Below are positions 1 through 10,588 of a stretch of DNA of 64,000 nucleotides, in pieces; within the stretch, counting starts at the first letter, position 1; every line of letters begins with the position of its first letter. The position numbers were made by a program, and so were the translations under genes. The DNA is from Ensifer adhaerens. GTDB lineage: Bacteria; Pseudomonadota; Alphaproteobacteria; Rhizobiales; Rhizobiaceae. The DNA lies in assembly GCF_002007205.1 (NCBI RefSeq), contig NZ_LAZS01000008.1, forward strand, positions 1 to 64,000. The letters run 5' to 3'. The notes beneath the pieces were generated by a model, which was not told the origin of the DNA, ran no database searches, and was given only the letters and a program-made list of their open reading frames with translations.

Positions 1-1166
1 CCGACCTCTTCGAAGGCGGCGATCGCCCGCCGGACGTCCGCTTCACTATGCGCTGCCGACATCTGCGTGCGGATGCGCGCCTGCCCCTTCGGCACCACCG
101 GGAAGGAGAAGCCGATGACATAGACGCCCTTCTTCAGCATGCGCGCCGCCATCTCCTGGGCGAGTGCCGCATCGCCGAGCATCACCGGGATGATCGGGTG
201 GCCCTCGCCGGCAAGCGTGAAGCCGAGCTTCGACATCTCTGTGCGGAAGAGGCTCGCATTGGCATAGAGCCGCTGACGCAGCCCGTCGCCGTTTTCGATC
301 AGGTCGAAGACTTTCAGCGACGCGGCCGCAATCACCGGCGCCAGGGTGTTGGAGAACAGATAGGGACGCGAGCGCTGGCGCAGCCATTCGACCACTTCGG
401 CCTTGGCCGAGGTGTAGCCGCCCGAGGCACCGCCGAGCGCCTTGCCGAGCGTGCCGGTGATGATGTCGATCCGGCCCTCGACGCCGCAATGTTCGGCGGA
501 GCCACGGCCATTCTTCCCGACGAAACCGACCGCATGGCTGTCGTCGACCATGACCATGGCGCCGTACTTGTCGGCGAGATCGCAGACGCCGCCGAGATTG
601 GCGATGATGCCGTCCATCGAGAACACGCCATCGGTGGCGATCAGCTTGAAGCGGCTGCCCTCGGCCTTCTTCAGTTCCTCCTCCAGCGCCGCCATGTCGT
701 TGTTGGCATAGCGGAAGCGCCTGGCCTTCGACAGCCGCACGCCGTCGATGATCGAGGCGTGGTTGAGCGCGTCGGAGATGATCGCATCCTCTTCGCCGAG
801 CAGCGTTTCGAACAGGCCGCCGTTGGCATCGAAACAGGAGGAATAGAGGATGGTGTCTTCCAGGCCGAGGAAGGACGAAATGCGTGCCTCCAGCTGTTTA
901 TGCTCCTCCTGCGTGCCGCAGATGAAGCGCACCGAGGCCATGCCGTAGCCGTAACGGTCGAGCGCCTGTTTGCCGGCCTCGGCCAGTTCCGCGTTATCGG
1001 CAAGGCCGAGATAGTTGTTGGCGCAGAAGTTGAGCACCCGCTCGCCCGAGGCGACCTTGATCTCACCTGCCTGCTTCGAGGTGATCACACGCTCCGACTT
1101 GTACAACCCGGCCGTCTTCAGGCCCTCGAGTTCTGAACGGAGATGGGTGAGGAAGCGATCACTCAT
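1..1166 (-). CDS. kbl: 2-amino-3-ketobutyrate CoA ligase (glycine C-acetyltransferase), C-terminal end cut by window edge
   Basis: PLP-dependent enzyme of the alpha-oxoamine synthase family that cleaves 2-amino-3-ketobutyrate with CoA to glycine and acetyl-CoA, the second step of threonine degradation. Reading the reverse strand from the ATG at 1166 gives about 388 residues without a stop. The PLP lysine is Lys242 in [10 protein letters not shown], matching the position in E. coli Kbl (about 398 residues), so only a few C-terminal residues are missing. The ATG directly follows the TGA of the opine dehydrogenase-type gene (TGAATG), so the two are translationally coupled. In many bacteria tdh (threonine dehydrogenase) follows kbl; it would lie beyond the left edge. 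Confidence 0.93.
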   Translation of the reverse strand, partial: MSDRFLTHLRSELEGLKTAGLYKSERVITSKQAGEIKVASGERVLNFCANNYLGLADNAELAEAGKQALDRYGYGMASVRFICGTQEEHKQLEARISSFLGLEDTILYSSCFDANGGLFETLLGEEDAIISDALNHASIIDGVRLSKARRFRYANNDMAALEEELKKAEGSRFKLIATDGVFSMDGIIANLGGVCDLADKYGAMVMVDDSHAVGFVGKNGRGSAEHCGVEGRIDIITGTLGKALGGASGGYTSAKAEVVEWLRQRSRPYLFSNTLAPVIAAASLKVFDLIENGDGLRQRLYANASLFRTEMSKLGFTLAGEGHPIIPVMLGDAALAQEMAARMLKKGVYVIGFSFPVVPKGQARIRTQMSAAHSEADVRRAIAAFEEV

Positions 1167-2276
1167 TCAGACACGTCCCTCGGCTCGATCGACAGCGACG
1201 ACAGGCGGGAAGCCGGTGCGGCACAGGGCATCGAGACCTTCGAGATCCAGCCGCTCGAGGCCCAGTTCCGGAAGGAGGTCGTTCTCGCCTTCGAAGTCTC
1301 GGCCGTACATGGCCGAGAAGATGCGGATACCGGCCTCGTGCAGGTCAGCCGGGCATCCGGCAAGGCGCGCGAGCTGCGCCGTGACCACCAGACCGAAGGG
1401 AACATCCTCCGTCACGTAGCGGCTGTCGGCCGTCGCAGGACCCGTGCCGTTATGTCCGGCCTCATGCATTTCCTGGTTCATCTGCGAGATCGTGCTGACC
1501 GGCACATGGAACGACAGGTGGAAATGCTGAAAAATGTCGCGCACCTTCAGGTCCAGCTTCTCGGCGACAGCCAGGCGTTCGAGGTCGAGCGTCTCCAGGA
1601 GACGGCCGATATTGGGGGTGACGTTCTGGGCCTGAACCCAGGTCTCGCCGCGCTCCATGCGCGACATGTTGCCGAGCGCGATCCCGAGGTGGTTTTGCGG
1701 ATTGAGGTTTGAAAGCGCGATCGCCAGCAGGCTGCCGCGATCGACAAAATGTTCGCCGAAGAGTGCCGTGCAGACCGCATGGCCCCGCGCACTTTCCGAT
1801 GCCGGAACGGTCGCGAGATCGACCTGCTTGCGGATGGTGTTCACCTGCACCAGCGCAGGGCCGAGCTTCCGGCCGCTGACGATCGTCGTGCCCCAGGCAA
1901 CGATCGGCAAGGTGATGCCGCGTGCTGCCAGAAGCGACGAGAGATAAAGCGCTCCGAACGAGGTGTGCGAGCTGAAGATCACCACTTGACCGGCAGTCAG
2001 ATGCGGCCCGATTGCGTCCAGCACGAAGCGGTGACCATAGGCCGGCAGCGCGATGAGGATCGCATCGGTATCGTGGACGAGATCTTCCGCACTCTCGGCA
2101 ACGGCCGGAACGAAGGTGCCTTCGATGGCACCCTCGGCTGTCAGGCTCTTTCCGTCGGCAAGTGCCACAGTCCCGGTGCCGGACGGCGACCAGAGCGTTG
2201 CCTTGTGTCCCAGTTTTTCAAGAAGTGCAGCGGTGCCGAAGGCAATAGAGCCAGCACCTGCGATACCTACGCGCAT
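1167..2276 (-). CDS. NAD/NADP octopine/nopaline (opine) dehydrogenase family protein
   Basis: About 369 residues. The N-terminus has the Rossmann signature GIAGAGSIAFG at residues 4-14, and the C-terminal half has the all-helical opine dehydrogenase domain (recognisable stretch SNLNPQNHLGIALGN near the middle). Enzymes of this family reversibly join an amino acid and a 2-oxo acid with NAD(P)H or cleave the N-carboxyalkyl product. I start at the ATG at 2276 because it places the nucleotide-binding motif at the very N-terminus; an in-frame ATG at 2294 has no visible ribosome site. It lies 69 bases after the ABC ATPase gene and touches kbl, so a catabolic role on the imported compound is likely. 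The substrate is unknown. Confidence 0.85.
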   Translation of the reverse strand: MRVGIAGAGSIAFGTAALLEKLGHKATLWSPSGTGTVALADGKSLTAEGAIEGTFVPAVAESAEDLVHDTDAILIALPAYGHRFVLDAIGPHLTAGQVVIFSSHTSFGALYLSSLLAARGITLPIVAWGTTIVSGRKLGPALVQVNTIRKQVDLATVPASESARGHAVCTALFGEHFVDRGSLLAIALSNLNPQNHLGIALGNMSRMERGETWVQAQNVTPNIGRLLETLDLERLAVAEKLDLKVRDIFQHFHLSFHVPVSTISQMNQEMHEAGHNGTGPATADSRYVTEDVPFGLVVTAQLARLAGCPADLHEAGIRIFSAMYGRDFEGENDLLPELGLERLDLEGLDALCRTGFPPVVAVDRAEGRV

Positions 2277-2345
2277 GTCGTTTTCCACTTTCATTGATAT
2301 CGGGTAACGGGCGCAGCCGGGGCGCCCGCTGTCGAGGTGTTGCGG

Positions 2346-3428
2346 CTAAGCCGCGTTTCGGGCGGGGATGAGCGTCGTCGCTTCGGACGACCAGCCGACC
2401 CAGATGTCGTCGCGGCTCAAGCCTTCCACCTCGCTTGGATGGACGAGCGCGTTGAGCAGATGCCCCTCGCCGATCTCGACCTTGAGCGATGTGTGGTTGC
2501 CCTTGAAAACGCGCTGGCGGATGCGCCCCTTTACCCGGTTGGCGACACCCGGCTCCTGCGCCGAACATTGGATCGCTTCCGGCCGCAGGACGACATAGAT
2601 CGCGTCGCCCGCCTTGGGAGAAAGCGCGCCGGCCGACGCCCTGATCGTCATGCCGTTCCACCGCACCGCCGCTTCGCCGGCGTCAGTGCCGACGACGTCG
2701 GAATGCAACAGATTGGTTTCGCCGAGGAAGGTCGCCACGAAGGCGGAGCCGGGGCGCTTGTAGAGGGTCGCCGGATCGCCCATCTGCTCGATCCGGCCAT
2801 TGTTCATGACCACGATCGTATCCGACATGGTGAGCGCCTCTTCCTGGTCGTGGGTCACGAACATGAAGGTCTTGCCGGTCTGTTCCTGGATCGCCTTGAG
2901 CTCGATCTGCATCGTCTGGCGAAGCTTGGCGTCGAGGGCGGAAAGCGGCTCGTCCAGAAGCAGAACGTCGGGATCGGGCGCCAAGGCGCGCATCAGCGCG
3001 ACGCGCTGACGCTGGCCGCCCGACAGCTCGGACGGAAGACGTCCGGCAAAATCCTGCAGCTGCACGAGTTCCAGAAGCTCCGATACGCGCCGCTGGATCT
3101 GGCGGTTGTCGACACCCTTCAGCTCCAGGCCGAAGGCGATGTTCTTCGCGACCGACATGTGCGGGAACAGCGCGTAATCCTGGAACACGATGTTGACGTT
3201 GCGCCGGTTCGGCGGAACCATTGTCACGTCGCGCCCGGAGAGCAGGATGCGGCCCTCGGTCGGCGTTTCGAACCCGCCCAGCATGCGCAGCGTCGTCGAC
3301 TTGCCGCAGCCGGAGGGGCCGAGCAGGGTGACGAACTTGCCGCGCTCGATGTTGAGATTGAGATTATCGACGGCGACAAAGCTGCCGAAGCTCTTGCGGA
3401 TATTTTCGAACTGAACAACCGGTTGCAT
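2346..3428 (-). CDS. ABC transporter ATP-binding protein, polyamine/opine type (PotA-like)
   Basis: 360 residues. Walker A GPSGCGKST is at residues 37-45, the signature LSGGQRQR at about 135, and Walker B LLLDEP with a D-loop SALDAK follows. A C-terminal TOBE-like region (ETNLLHSDVV onward) is typical of PotA/FbpC-type importers. It hydrolyses ATP for the two permeases encoded just upstream. The start ATG overlaps the preceding permease stop (TGATG at 3426-3430). Substrate specificity cannot be read from the ATPase; the neighbouring opine dehydrogenase and the binding protein suggest an amino-acid conjugate, polyamine or opine. Confidence 0.92.
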   Translation of the reverse strand: MQPVVQFENIRKSFGSFVAVDNLNLNIERGKFVTLLGPSGCGKSTTLRMLGGFETPTEGRILLSGRDVTMVPPNRRNVNIVFQDYALFPHMSVAKNIAFGLELKGVDNRQIQRRVSELLELVQLQDFAGRLPSELSGGQRQRVALMRALAPDPDVLLLDEPLSALDAKLRQTMQIELKAIQEQTGKTFMFVTHDQEEALTMSDTIVVMNNGRIEQMGDPATLYKRPGSAFVATFLGETNLLHSDVVGTDAGEAAVRWNGMTIRASAGALSPKAGDAIYVVLRPEAIQCSAQEPGVANRVKGRIRQRVFKGNHTSLKVEIGEGHLLNALVHPSEVEGLSRDDIWVGWSSEATTLIPARNAA

Positions 3429-4222
3429 CAGCGGATCCTCGAACGACGTGTGAGATATTCTGCGTAGAGCCCGACCACGGCGGTCACGACCAGGACGAGC
3501 GTCGCCATGACGTTGATCTCCGGAGACATGCCGGACTGCACCCGGGCGAAGATCAGCATCGGCAGCGTTGGGCGATAGCCGCCGAGGAAGAAGGTGCGGA
3601 CGAAGTCGTCGCTCGACAGCAGCAGGCAGAAGATCATGCCGCCGAAGATGGCCGGTCCCAGATAGGGAAGAGTGACGCGGAAGAAGGTGACGATGCTGTC
3701 GGCACCGAGATCGCGCGCGGCATCGACCAGATTGCCCGGCATCGAGCGCAGCCGCGTCAGCACCATGACCACCACGAAAGGCACGGCGTGGACGACGTGG
3801 CCGAGGATGATGGCGACCGTGCCCGTCGGCAGATCGATGGTGGTGATGAAGATGCGCAGCGAAATCGCCGAGATCATGCCCGGCACCACGGCCGGCAGGC
3901 AGGCCACCGCAAAGGCCACGTACTGAGCGGCCCCGCGCAGCGACCCTATCAGCATCGCGATCCAGACACCGATCACCGTTGCAATGGCCGTCGTCGCCGC
4001 GGCGATCATGATGGTGTAGAGGCAGGCGTCCAGGAACTGCTTGTCCTGAATGACCTTGGCATACCAGTCGATCGTCAGATTGCCGAGCGGAAACGAAATG
4101 AAGCTCGCGTCCTTGAAGCTGACCGCCACCATCAGCGACAACGGCAGAAACAGGTACAGGACAAACAGCCAGTAGAAGGACTTGAGAGCCAGCCCCGGCC
4201 AATCGTGAAACATGGCGCGCAT
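3428..4222 (-). CDS. ABC transporter permease, PotC-like
   Basis: 264 residues, six or so membrane segments beginning with SFYWLFVLYLFLPLSLMVAV. The cytoplasmic EAA-type loop reads DAARDLGADSIVTFFRVTLP at about residues 160-180, the contact site for the ATPase. The reading frame stays open further upstream, but the ATG at 4222 fits because it overlaps the stop of the partner permease (TGATG) and gives a normal PotC-like length. It forms the channel with the PotB-like subunit. Confidence 0.92.
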   Translation of the reverse strand: MRAMFHDWPGLALKSFYWLFVLYLFLPLSLMVAVSFKDASFISFPLGNLTIDWYAKVIQDKQFLDACLYTIMIAAATTAIATVIGVWIAMLIGSLRGAAQYVAFAVACLPAVVPGMISAISLRIFITTIDLPTGTVAIILGHVVHAVPFVVVMVLTRLRSMPGNLVDAARDLGADSIVTFFRVTLPYLGPAIFGGMIFCLLLSSDDFVRTFFLGGYRPTLPMLIFARVQSGMSPEINVMATLVLVVTAVVGLYAEYLTRRSRIR

Positions 4223-5208
4223 CAGAATGTCCTTTGCTTCGAGCCGCCGACGACCCGCATGAACAGACCGACGGTGACGAGCGACGCGGCAAGCATGATC
4301 ATTGCGAAGGCGGCACCCGCCGGCCAACGGCTGCTGGCGCCATGGAAGAAGCTGCTGATCGTTTCGGAGAACATGCTGGTGGTCGGCCCGCCGAGGAGAA
4401 TGGGAGCGGCAAACACGCCCATGCAGGTGAGGAAGACCAGCGAGCATCCGGACACGATGCCGTCGCGCGACAGCGGCAGGATGATGCGGCGAAAGCGGGT
4501 GAACGGCCCTGCCCCGAGATCGGCTGAGGCATCGAGCAGCGACTTCGGGATCTTCTCGATCGCCGAATAGAGCGGCAGCAGCATGTAAAGACAGACCATG
4601 TAGACGAGGCCGAAGCTGATCGAAAACGAGGTGTAGAGCATCTGGATCGGACGCTCGGTCAGCCCGATTTCCCTGAGCAGCACGTTAACGGCACCGCGAT
4701 TGGCGAGAAGCATGATGACCGAGAAGATGCGGATGATCTCGCCGGCCCAGAACGGGGCCAAGAGCAGGAGCAGCGCGCGTGACCTGTTGCCGGTCGCAAC
4801 CACCTTCGCCACGTAATAGGCGACCGGATAGACGACGACCAAAGTGACGGCCGTTGCGACGGACGCATAGATGAAGCTGCGCAGCAGCGGCATCCAGTAA
4901 AGCTTTTCACTGAAGAAGAGCGCGTAGTTGTCGAAGGTGAATTCGGCCTCGACACCCGGCTGCGGCGGGTAGCTGGACAAGAGGCTGATGCGCAGCATCT
5001 CGTAGATGGGTCCGATATGCATCATCAGCATCCAGACGACCGGCACGCCGGCCAGAAGCAGGATGCGTCCATATCGCCACTCGGCAACGGCGCCCAAGGT
5101 GTAGCGATAGAGCGGTGAGTGGATCACCCTCGCCACACCGGTCGAGTATTTCATGTGCGCAGCACGGACGGGGAGACCGCCACCTGCCGTATGTGTTCCG
5201 ACGGCCAT
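4222..5208 (-). CDS. ABC transporter permease, PotB-like
   Basis: 328 residues. A cytoplasmic N-terminus of about 50 residues precedes the first membrane helix (ILLLAGVPVVWMLMMHIGPIY); the EAA loop reads DASADLGAGPFTRFRRIILP near residue 225. The family is the binding-protein-dependent inner-membrane component of spermidine/putrescine-type importers. The start at 5208 has a weak GGGA site seven bases upstream. It lies 113 bases after the binding protein gene, a gap that holds a run of four GTCA units near 5291 and no clear terminator, so read-through from the binding protein gene is expected. Confidence 0.91.
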   Translation of the reverse strand: MAVGTHTAGGGLPVRAAHMKYSTGVARVIHSPLYRYTLGAVAEWRYGRILLLAGVPVVWMLMMHIGPIYEMLRISLLSSYPPQPGVEAEFTFDNYALFFSEKLYWMPLLRSFIYASVATAVTLVVVYPVAYYVAKVVATGNRSRALLLLLAPFWAGEIIRIFSVIMLLANRGAVNVLLREIGLTERPIQMLYTSFSISFGLVYMVCLYMLLPLYSAIEKIPKSLLDASADLGAGPFTRFRRIILPLSRDGIVSGCSLVFLTCMGVFAAPILLGGPTTSMFSETISSFFHGASSRWPAGAAFAMIMLAASLVTVGLFMRVVGGSKQRTF

Positions 5209-5321
5209 TGAATTATCCCAAAGCTTGTCCGCGACCCGACGGGCGTTGGCAGGATATGCGTCACCGTTCTGACCCCGCCGTCACGGCGAGGTCAGTCAGT
5301 CAGTCATCGCAATGCGATTGC

Positions 5322-6428
5322 TTAGGCCGCCTTCAGTTCGGCGACGGCGCGATCGATGATCTCGTTCTTCATCGAGCGGTTGAGCGAGCTGAAGAAGGTG
5401 ACGCGCTCGAGCTCTTCCTGCGGCAGGGTCGATGCCAGCCGCTCCCTGTCGTCGAGCAGCTTGTCGACACCCGAGATCGTCGAGCTGAAGCCGGAGGTGC
5501 GGGTCATCGCCGCGCCGACCTCGGGGTTCGCCAGGATCGCGTCGAACAGCTTGTAGGCATTCTCGGCGTTGGGCGCGTTGTTGACGATGTTCAGCGTGTA
5601 GCAGAAGCCGTAGGTGCCTTCCTTCGGCACGGAGAGCTTGACCGGCACGCCGTCCATGATCAGCTTGGCTGCCGGGCCCGACCAGGCCTGCGCCAGGTGG
5701 ATGTCCTCGTTGATGAACATCTGCTGCACTTCGCTCGCCGCATCGTAGTATTTGCGAACCATATGCTTGTGCTTGATCAGGTGGTCGCGCGCTTGGCTGG
5801 CGGCCTTCTGGGCCTCCTCGACCTTGTCGGTGTAGGTGACGAAGTCGCCGTCATGGCCCAGATACTTCATGGTGATCGACATGAAATCGCCGGCCATGTA
5901 GGCGGTCAGGCCTTCGTATTTCTCGTCGAACATAATGCCCCAGCTGTCGGCTTCGGGCACGTAGTCCGTATTGCGCACGAGGCCTTCATAGCCGGCGAGG
6001 ATCGGCAATCCCCAGAGGTTGCCCTCGTAACGTGCCCAGGCGGCATCCTGATAGGCGGGATTGAGGTTCGACCAGTTGCGCAGCTTTGCCGTATCCAGCG
6101 CCTGCACCAGTTTAGAACCAATGAACTGGCCGTAGCGGTGGCCCGCGACCGTCACGATATCGGTCGTCGGATTTGCGCCTTCCGCCGTCAGCAGGTTGTA
6201 TTGCTTGCCCTGGTCATCGGTCAGGCGGATGCGAACCTCGATGCCTGTGTCCTTCTGGAACTGATCGATGAAATCCTGCGGCAGGAACTTGTCATAGGTG
6301 GTGATGTTGAGAACCGAGCTCTCTGCACGCGCCGACCGGATGAGGTAAGGCGCGGCGAGCACCGTTGCGCCACCGGCCCCCAACAGCTTGAGCGCGTTCC
6401 TGCGATTCATCTTCTGCCCGATAATCAT
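5322..6428 (-). CDS. Periplasmic solute-binding protein of polyamine/opine ABC importer (PotD/PotF-like)
   Basis: 368 residues, extracellular solute-binding protein family 1. The N-terminus MNRRNALKLLGAGGATVLAAP has an RR pair followed by a hydrophobic core and the cleavage-like ARA, which reads as a Tat signal peptide. The start at 6428 is set by a strong GAGGAGG six bases upstream. It is the first gene of the operon that continues to kbl and is transcribed away from the LysR regulator at 6729, whose product probably controls it. Confidence 0.92.
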   Translation of the reverse strand: MIIGQKMNRRNALKLLGAGGATVLAAPYLIRSARAESSVLNITTYDKFLPQDFIDQFQKDTGIEVRIRLTDDQGKQYNLLTAEGANPTTDIVTVAGHRYGQFIGSKLVQALDTAKLRNWSNLNPAYQDAAWARYEGNLWGLPILAGYEGLVRNTDYVPEADSWGIMFDEKYEGLTAYMAGDFMSITMKYLGHDGDFVTYTDKVEEAQKAASQARDHLIKHKHMVRKYYDAASEVQQMFINEDIHLAQAWSGPAAKLIMDGVPVKLSVPKEGTYGFCYTLNIVNNAPNAENAYKLFDAILANPEVGAAMTRTSGFSSTISGVDKLLDDRERLASTLPQEELERVTFFSSLNRSMKNEIIDRAVAELKAA

Positions 6429-6728
6429 TTGTTCCTCCTCTCGCCTCCCAGCGTGACTTGATGGCGCCAGAGCGCGCATACGCGCTTCTGATCCCGTCGC
6501 CGATCGCGCAGCCGGATCGATCCGGTTGCAGCCTGCATAAAGATTGGCGCAGCAAATTTGGTCCGTCTAATTGTTTTTGAGCCTGCATCCATTCCAAAAG
6601 GTTATAGCCCAGAATTTAAGCCGGCACGGCAAACGGCGATATTTTGCAGGGGTCTCGGTCGGCCGCATTGTCAACCTCCGCGCGCAAAGCTAGGGTATGG
6701 GCAAGTTTGCCCCGAATGAAGTTATGAA
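6429..6728. promoter_or_regulatory. Divergent control region between the importer operon and its LysR regulator
   Basis: This 300-base gap holds a plausible lysR promoter: TTGTCA at 6668-6673, 17 bases, TAGGGT at 6691-6696. Just downstream is a palindrome GGGCAA-GT-TTGCCC (6699-6712), placed where a repressor would cover the transcription start. Upstream, two copies of GCCTGCAT (about 6531 and 6583) lie in an AT-richer stretch on the importer side. I cannot assign the LysR site itself with certainty. Confidence 0.4.
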
Positions 6729-7643
6729 ATGAAGCGCGCACCGAATCTGCGACAAATCGAGGCTCTCAAAGCCGTGATCGAATGCGGCACGGTCAGCCGT
6801 GCCGCGGAAGTGCTGCATATCTCGCAGCCCGCCGTGAGCAAGCTCCTGGCGCATCTGGAAGAAGATACGGAGCTTGAGCTCTTCGACCGCATCAAGGGGC
6901 GGCTCATTCCTTCGGAGCATGGCATGCGGCTCTACAAGGAGATCGATCGTGTCTTCGCCGGCATCAAGCAGATCGAACGCGCCGTCGACCTGATCCGGCG
7001 CGAGGAACTGGGGCAGATCTCGGTCGGTGTGATGCCGGCGCTTTCCGGCCTCTTCATCAGCGACACCAACAAGCGCTTTCTTGCCGGGCACGGCGACGCC
7101 TACATCTCGGTGGTGATCCGCAGTTCGCAGTTCATCGTCGAGTGGCTGCTTTCCAAGCAGGTCGATATCGGCCTCATCAATCGCAATACGGACAACCCCT
7201 ATATCGAATGCGTTCCCTTACGCGGCGGAGACCTCGTCTGCATCGCACCGCGCGATCATCGCTTCGCTGAAAAACAGGAGATCGTGCCCAGCGACATCCA
7301 CGGCGAACCCTATATCGGCTTTGCCGCCGACAACCGCATCCGGCAGAAGATCGAAAGCACGCTCGATGCCTATGGCACCCGCCTGAACTACATCATGGAC
7401 GCGACCCTTGCGCCGGCGGTATGCGAAATGGTCGCCAACGGACTGGGGATCGCCATCGTCGATCCGGTCTTCGCCTTCGGCCAGCGCGACCGGCTGACGA
7501 TCAAACCCTTCCTCCCCAACATGGCGTCGGATCTCAGCCTCTGCTGGCTGCGCGAGACAAGAAACCGCCATTTGGTCGACGCCTATGTCGAGGCGACCCG
7601 CGCCACGGTCCAGGATATGCGGCTGGCGATGGAGGCGAACTGA
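6729..7643 (+). CDS. LysR-family transcriptional regulator (OccR/NocR-like)
   Basis: 304 residues. The N-terminal winged helix-turn-helix covers residues 6-65 (RQIEALKAVIECGTVSRAAE, then SQPAVSKLLAHLEE), followed by a linker helix and a periplasmic-binding-protein-like effector domain. Such proteins bind an inducer and activate a divergent operon. It faces an ABC importer/opine dehydrogenase operon, the arrangement known for octopine and nopaline regulators OccR and NocR. The ribosome site is weak. That it regulates the importer operon is inference from position. Confidence 0.9.
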   Translation: MKRAPNLRQIEALKAVIECGTVSRAAEVLHISQPAVSKLLAHLEEDTELELFDRIKGRLIPSEHGMRLYKEIDRVFAGIKQIERAVDLIRREELGQISVGVMPALSGLFISDTNKRFLAGHGDAYISVVIRSSQFIVEWLLSKQVDIGLINRNTDNPYIECVPLRGGDLVCIAPRDHRFAEKQEIVPSDIHGEPYIGFAADNRIRQKIESTLDAYGTRLNYIMDATLAPAVCEMVANGLGIAIVDPVFAFGQRDRLTIKPFLPNMASDLSLCWLRETRNRHLVDAYVEATRATVQDMRLAMEAN

Positions 7644-7717
7644 GGCCGTGTCGGAATTCGCGGCTTTACAAGCCCCGCTCCACAGCCAAGATTGCGGCCC
7701 CGACAAAATGGTGAACC

Positions 7718-9450
<1,733 letters not shown>

Positions 9451-9465
9451 TCAGAATTGTCTTTT

Positions 9466-9530
9466 GGCAAAATCTGCGCCGGACCGGCTTCGCTCTCAAT
9501 GGACAAATCCGCCATGAAATTGCACAAATC
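9466..9530. promoter_or_regulatory. Candidate AraC binding sites in the pobA/regulator gap
   Basis: Three imperfect direct repeats on the + strand: GGCAAAATC (9466-9474), GGACAAATC (9501-9509) and GCACAAATC (9522-9530). The last two are 21 bp apart, two helical turns, the spacing used by AraC-family activators that bind tandem repeats. They lie between pobA (start 9426) and the AraC gene (start 9555). Confidence 0.4.
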
Positions 9531-9554
9531 GAACATGGCTTCAGGATGTGCTGC

Positions 9555-10442
9555 ATGAAAACGACGATTCCGACCTACGAACTCTACGGCGAAAAGACCG
9601 GAGAACGGCCGGATTTCTGGCTGCATTGCGAGACCATTCCATCACGAAGCAGCCTTTACCACTGGGAGATCGGGCTACACCGGCACGAGAGCTTCTTTCA
9701 GATCTTGTACATTTCCGGCGGCTCCGGCGATGCCGTCTTCCGCAACGCGGTCCACATGATCGAACCGCCGATGGTCATTACCGTTCCGCCGGCGCTAAGC
9801 CACGGCTTCCGCTTCTCGCGCGACATTGACGGCTTCGTCTTCACCATCCTTGCTTCGCACTTGAAGACAACGCCCGGCGAGCGCAGCCGCCTTGGCGCCT
9901 GGCTCGCCGTCCCGCACCTGATCCGGCTCGACGACCGTAACGACGCTGCCTACATCGCAGCAACCCTCACACGCCTGGCCAAGGAATGGGAAACCAGCCG
10001 CAGCAATCGCGCAGATCTGCTGGACGCCTACCTCACCTCCGTCCTGACTTTGACAGCCCGTCTCGACAAGGCGAGCGACGAGCGGGATGACAGCGGCGAG
10101 AGTGAAAACGAACGACGGGTCCAGCGCTTCCAGGCCCTCCTGCAGCAACACCATCACGCGCATTGGCCGGCCGCCGCCTATGCCCGCGAACTCGGCCTGT
10201 CGCAAACCCATCTCAACCGGATCACGCGCGCCGTCACCGGCCTCAGCGCCCACGAGATGATTTCGCGGAAGCTCATGGGCGAGGCGAAGCGCGAACTCGT
10301 CTTCACCCGCGCCAGCGTGCAGGAAATCAGCTTCCGCCTCGGCTTTGCCGATCCCGCCTACTTTTCCCGCTTCTTCCTGCGCCAGACGGGCATGACGCCG
10401 CGTGCCTGGCGGCTCGCCGAACGGGACAGGCTCGGCGCGTAA
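9555..10442 (+). CDS. AraC-family transcriptional regulator of pobA (PobR-type)
   Basis: 295 residues. The N-terminal half is a cupin-like effector domain (HRHESFFQILYISGG), and the last 100 residues carry two helix-turn-helices (YARELGLSQTHLNRITRAVT and VQEISFRLGFADPAYFSRFF). The start ATG at 9555 has AGGA eight bases upstream. Divergence from pobA and the domain order match the AraC-type PobR activators that respond to 4-hydroxybenzoate. The regulatory link is inferred from position. Confidence 0.88.
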   Translation: MKTTIPTYELYGEKTGERPDFWLHCETIPSRSSLYHWEIGLHRHESFFQILYISGGSGDAVFRNAVHMIEPPMVITVPPALSHGFRFSRDIDGFVFTILASHLKTTPGERSRLGAWLAVPHLIRLDDRNDAAYIAATLTRLAKEWETSRSNRADLLDAYLTSVLTLTARLDKASDERDDSGESENERRVQRFQALLQQHHHAHWPAAAYARELGLSQTHLNRITRAVTGLSAHEMISRKLMGEAKRELVFTRASVQEISFRLGFADPAYFSRFFLRQTGMTPRAWRLAERDRLGA

Positions 10443-10485
10443 AGCGCCGGAGCAGCTTTCGGCCGCTGGCCACGCAAGCCTGGGA

Positions 10486-10503
10486 GAGATTGTATACAAT
10501 CTC
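10486..10503. promoter_or_regulatory. Perfect 18-bp palindrome upstream of the NCS1 transporter
   Basis: GAGATTGTATACAATCTC is fully self-complementary. The core TTGT-AT-ACAA fits the GT-N-AC pattern of GntR/FCD regulator operators. It lies 86 bases before the transporter ATG and is probably a repressor operator overlapping a TACAAT -10 element. No GntR gene lies nearby. Confidence 0.5.
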
Positions 10504-10588
10504 AAAAAAGCTTTTTGCAACGACTCAAAACGGGAGCAGAATCAAGGCTCGGGTCCGAGGGGGACCCGGAGGAAATACGGAGGAAGAC

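Noticed and set aside
5284-5306. Run of GTCA units after the binding protein gene
   Set aside because: Only about four tetramers; it could be slippage-prone but has no gene context that suggests phase variation.
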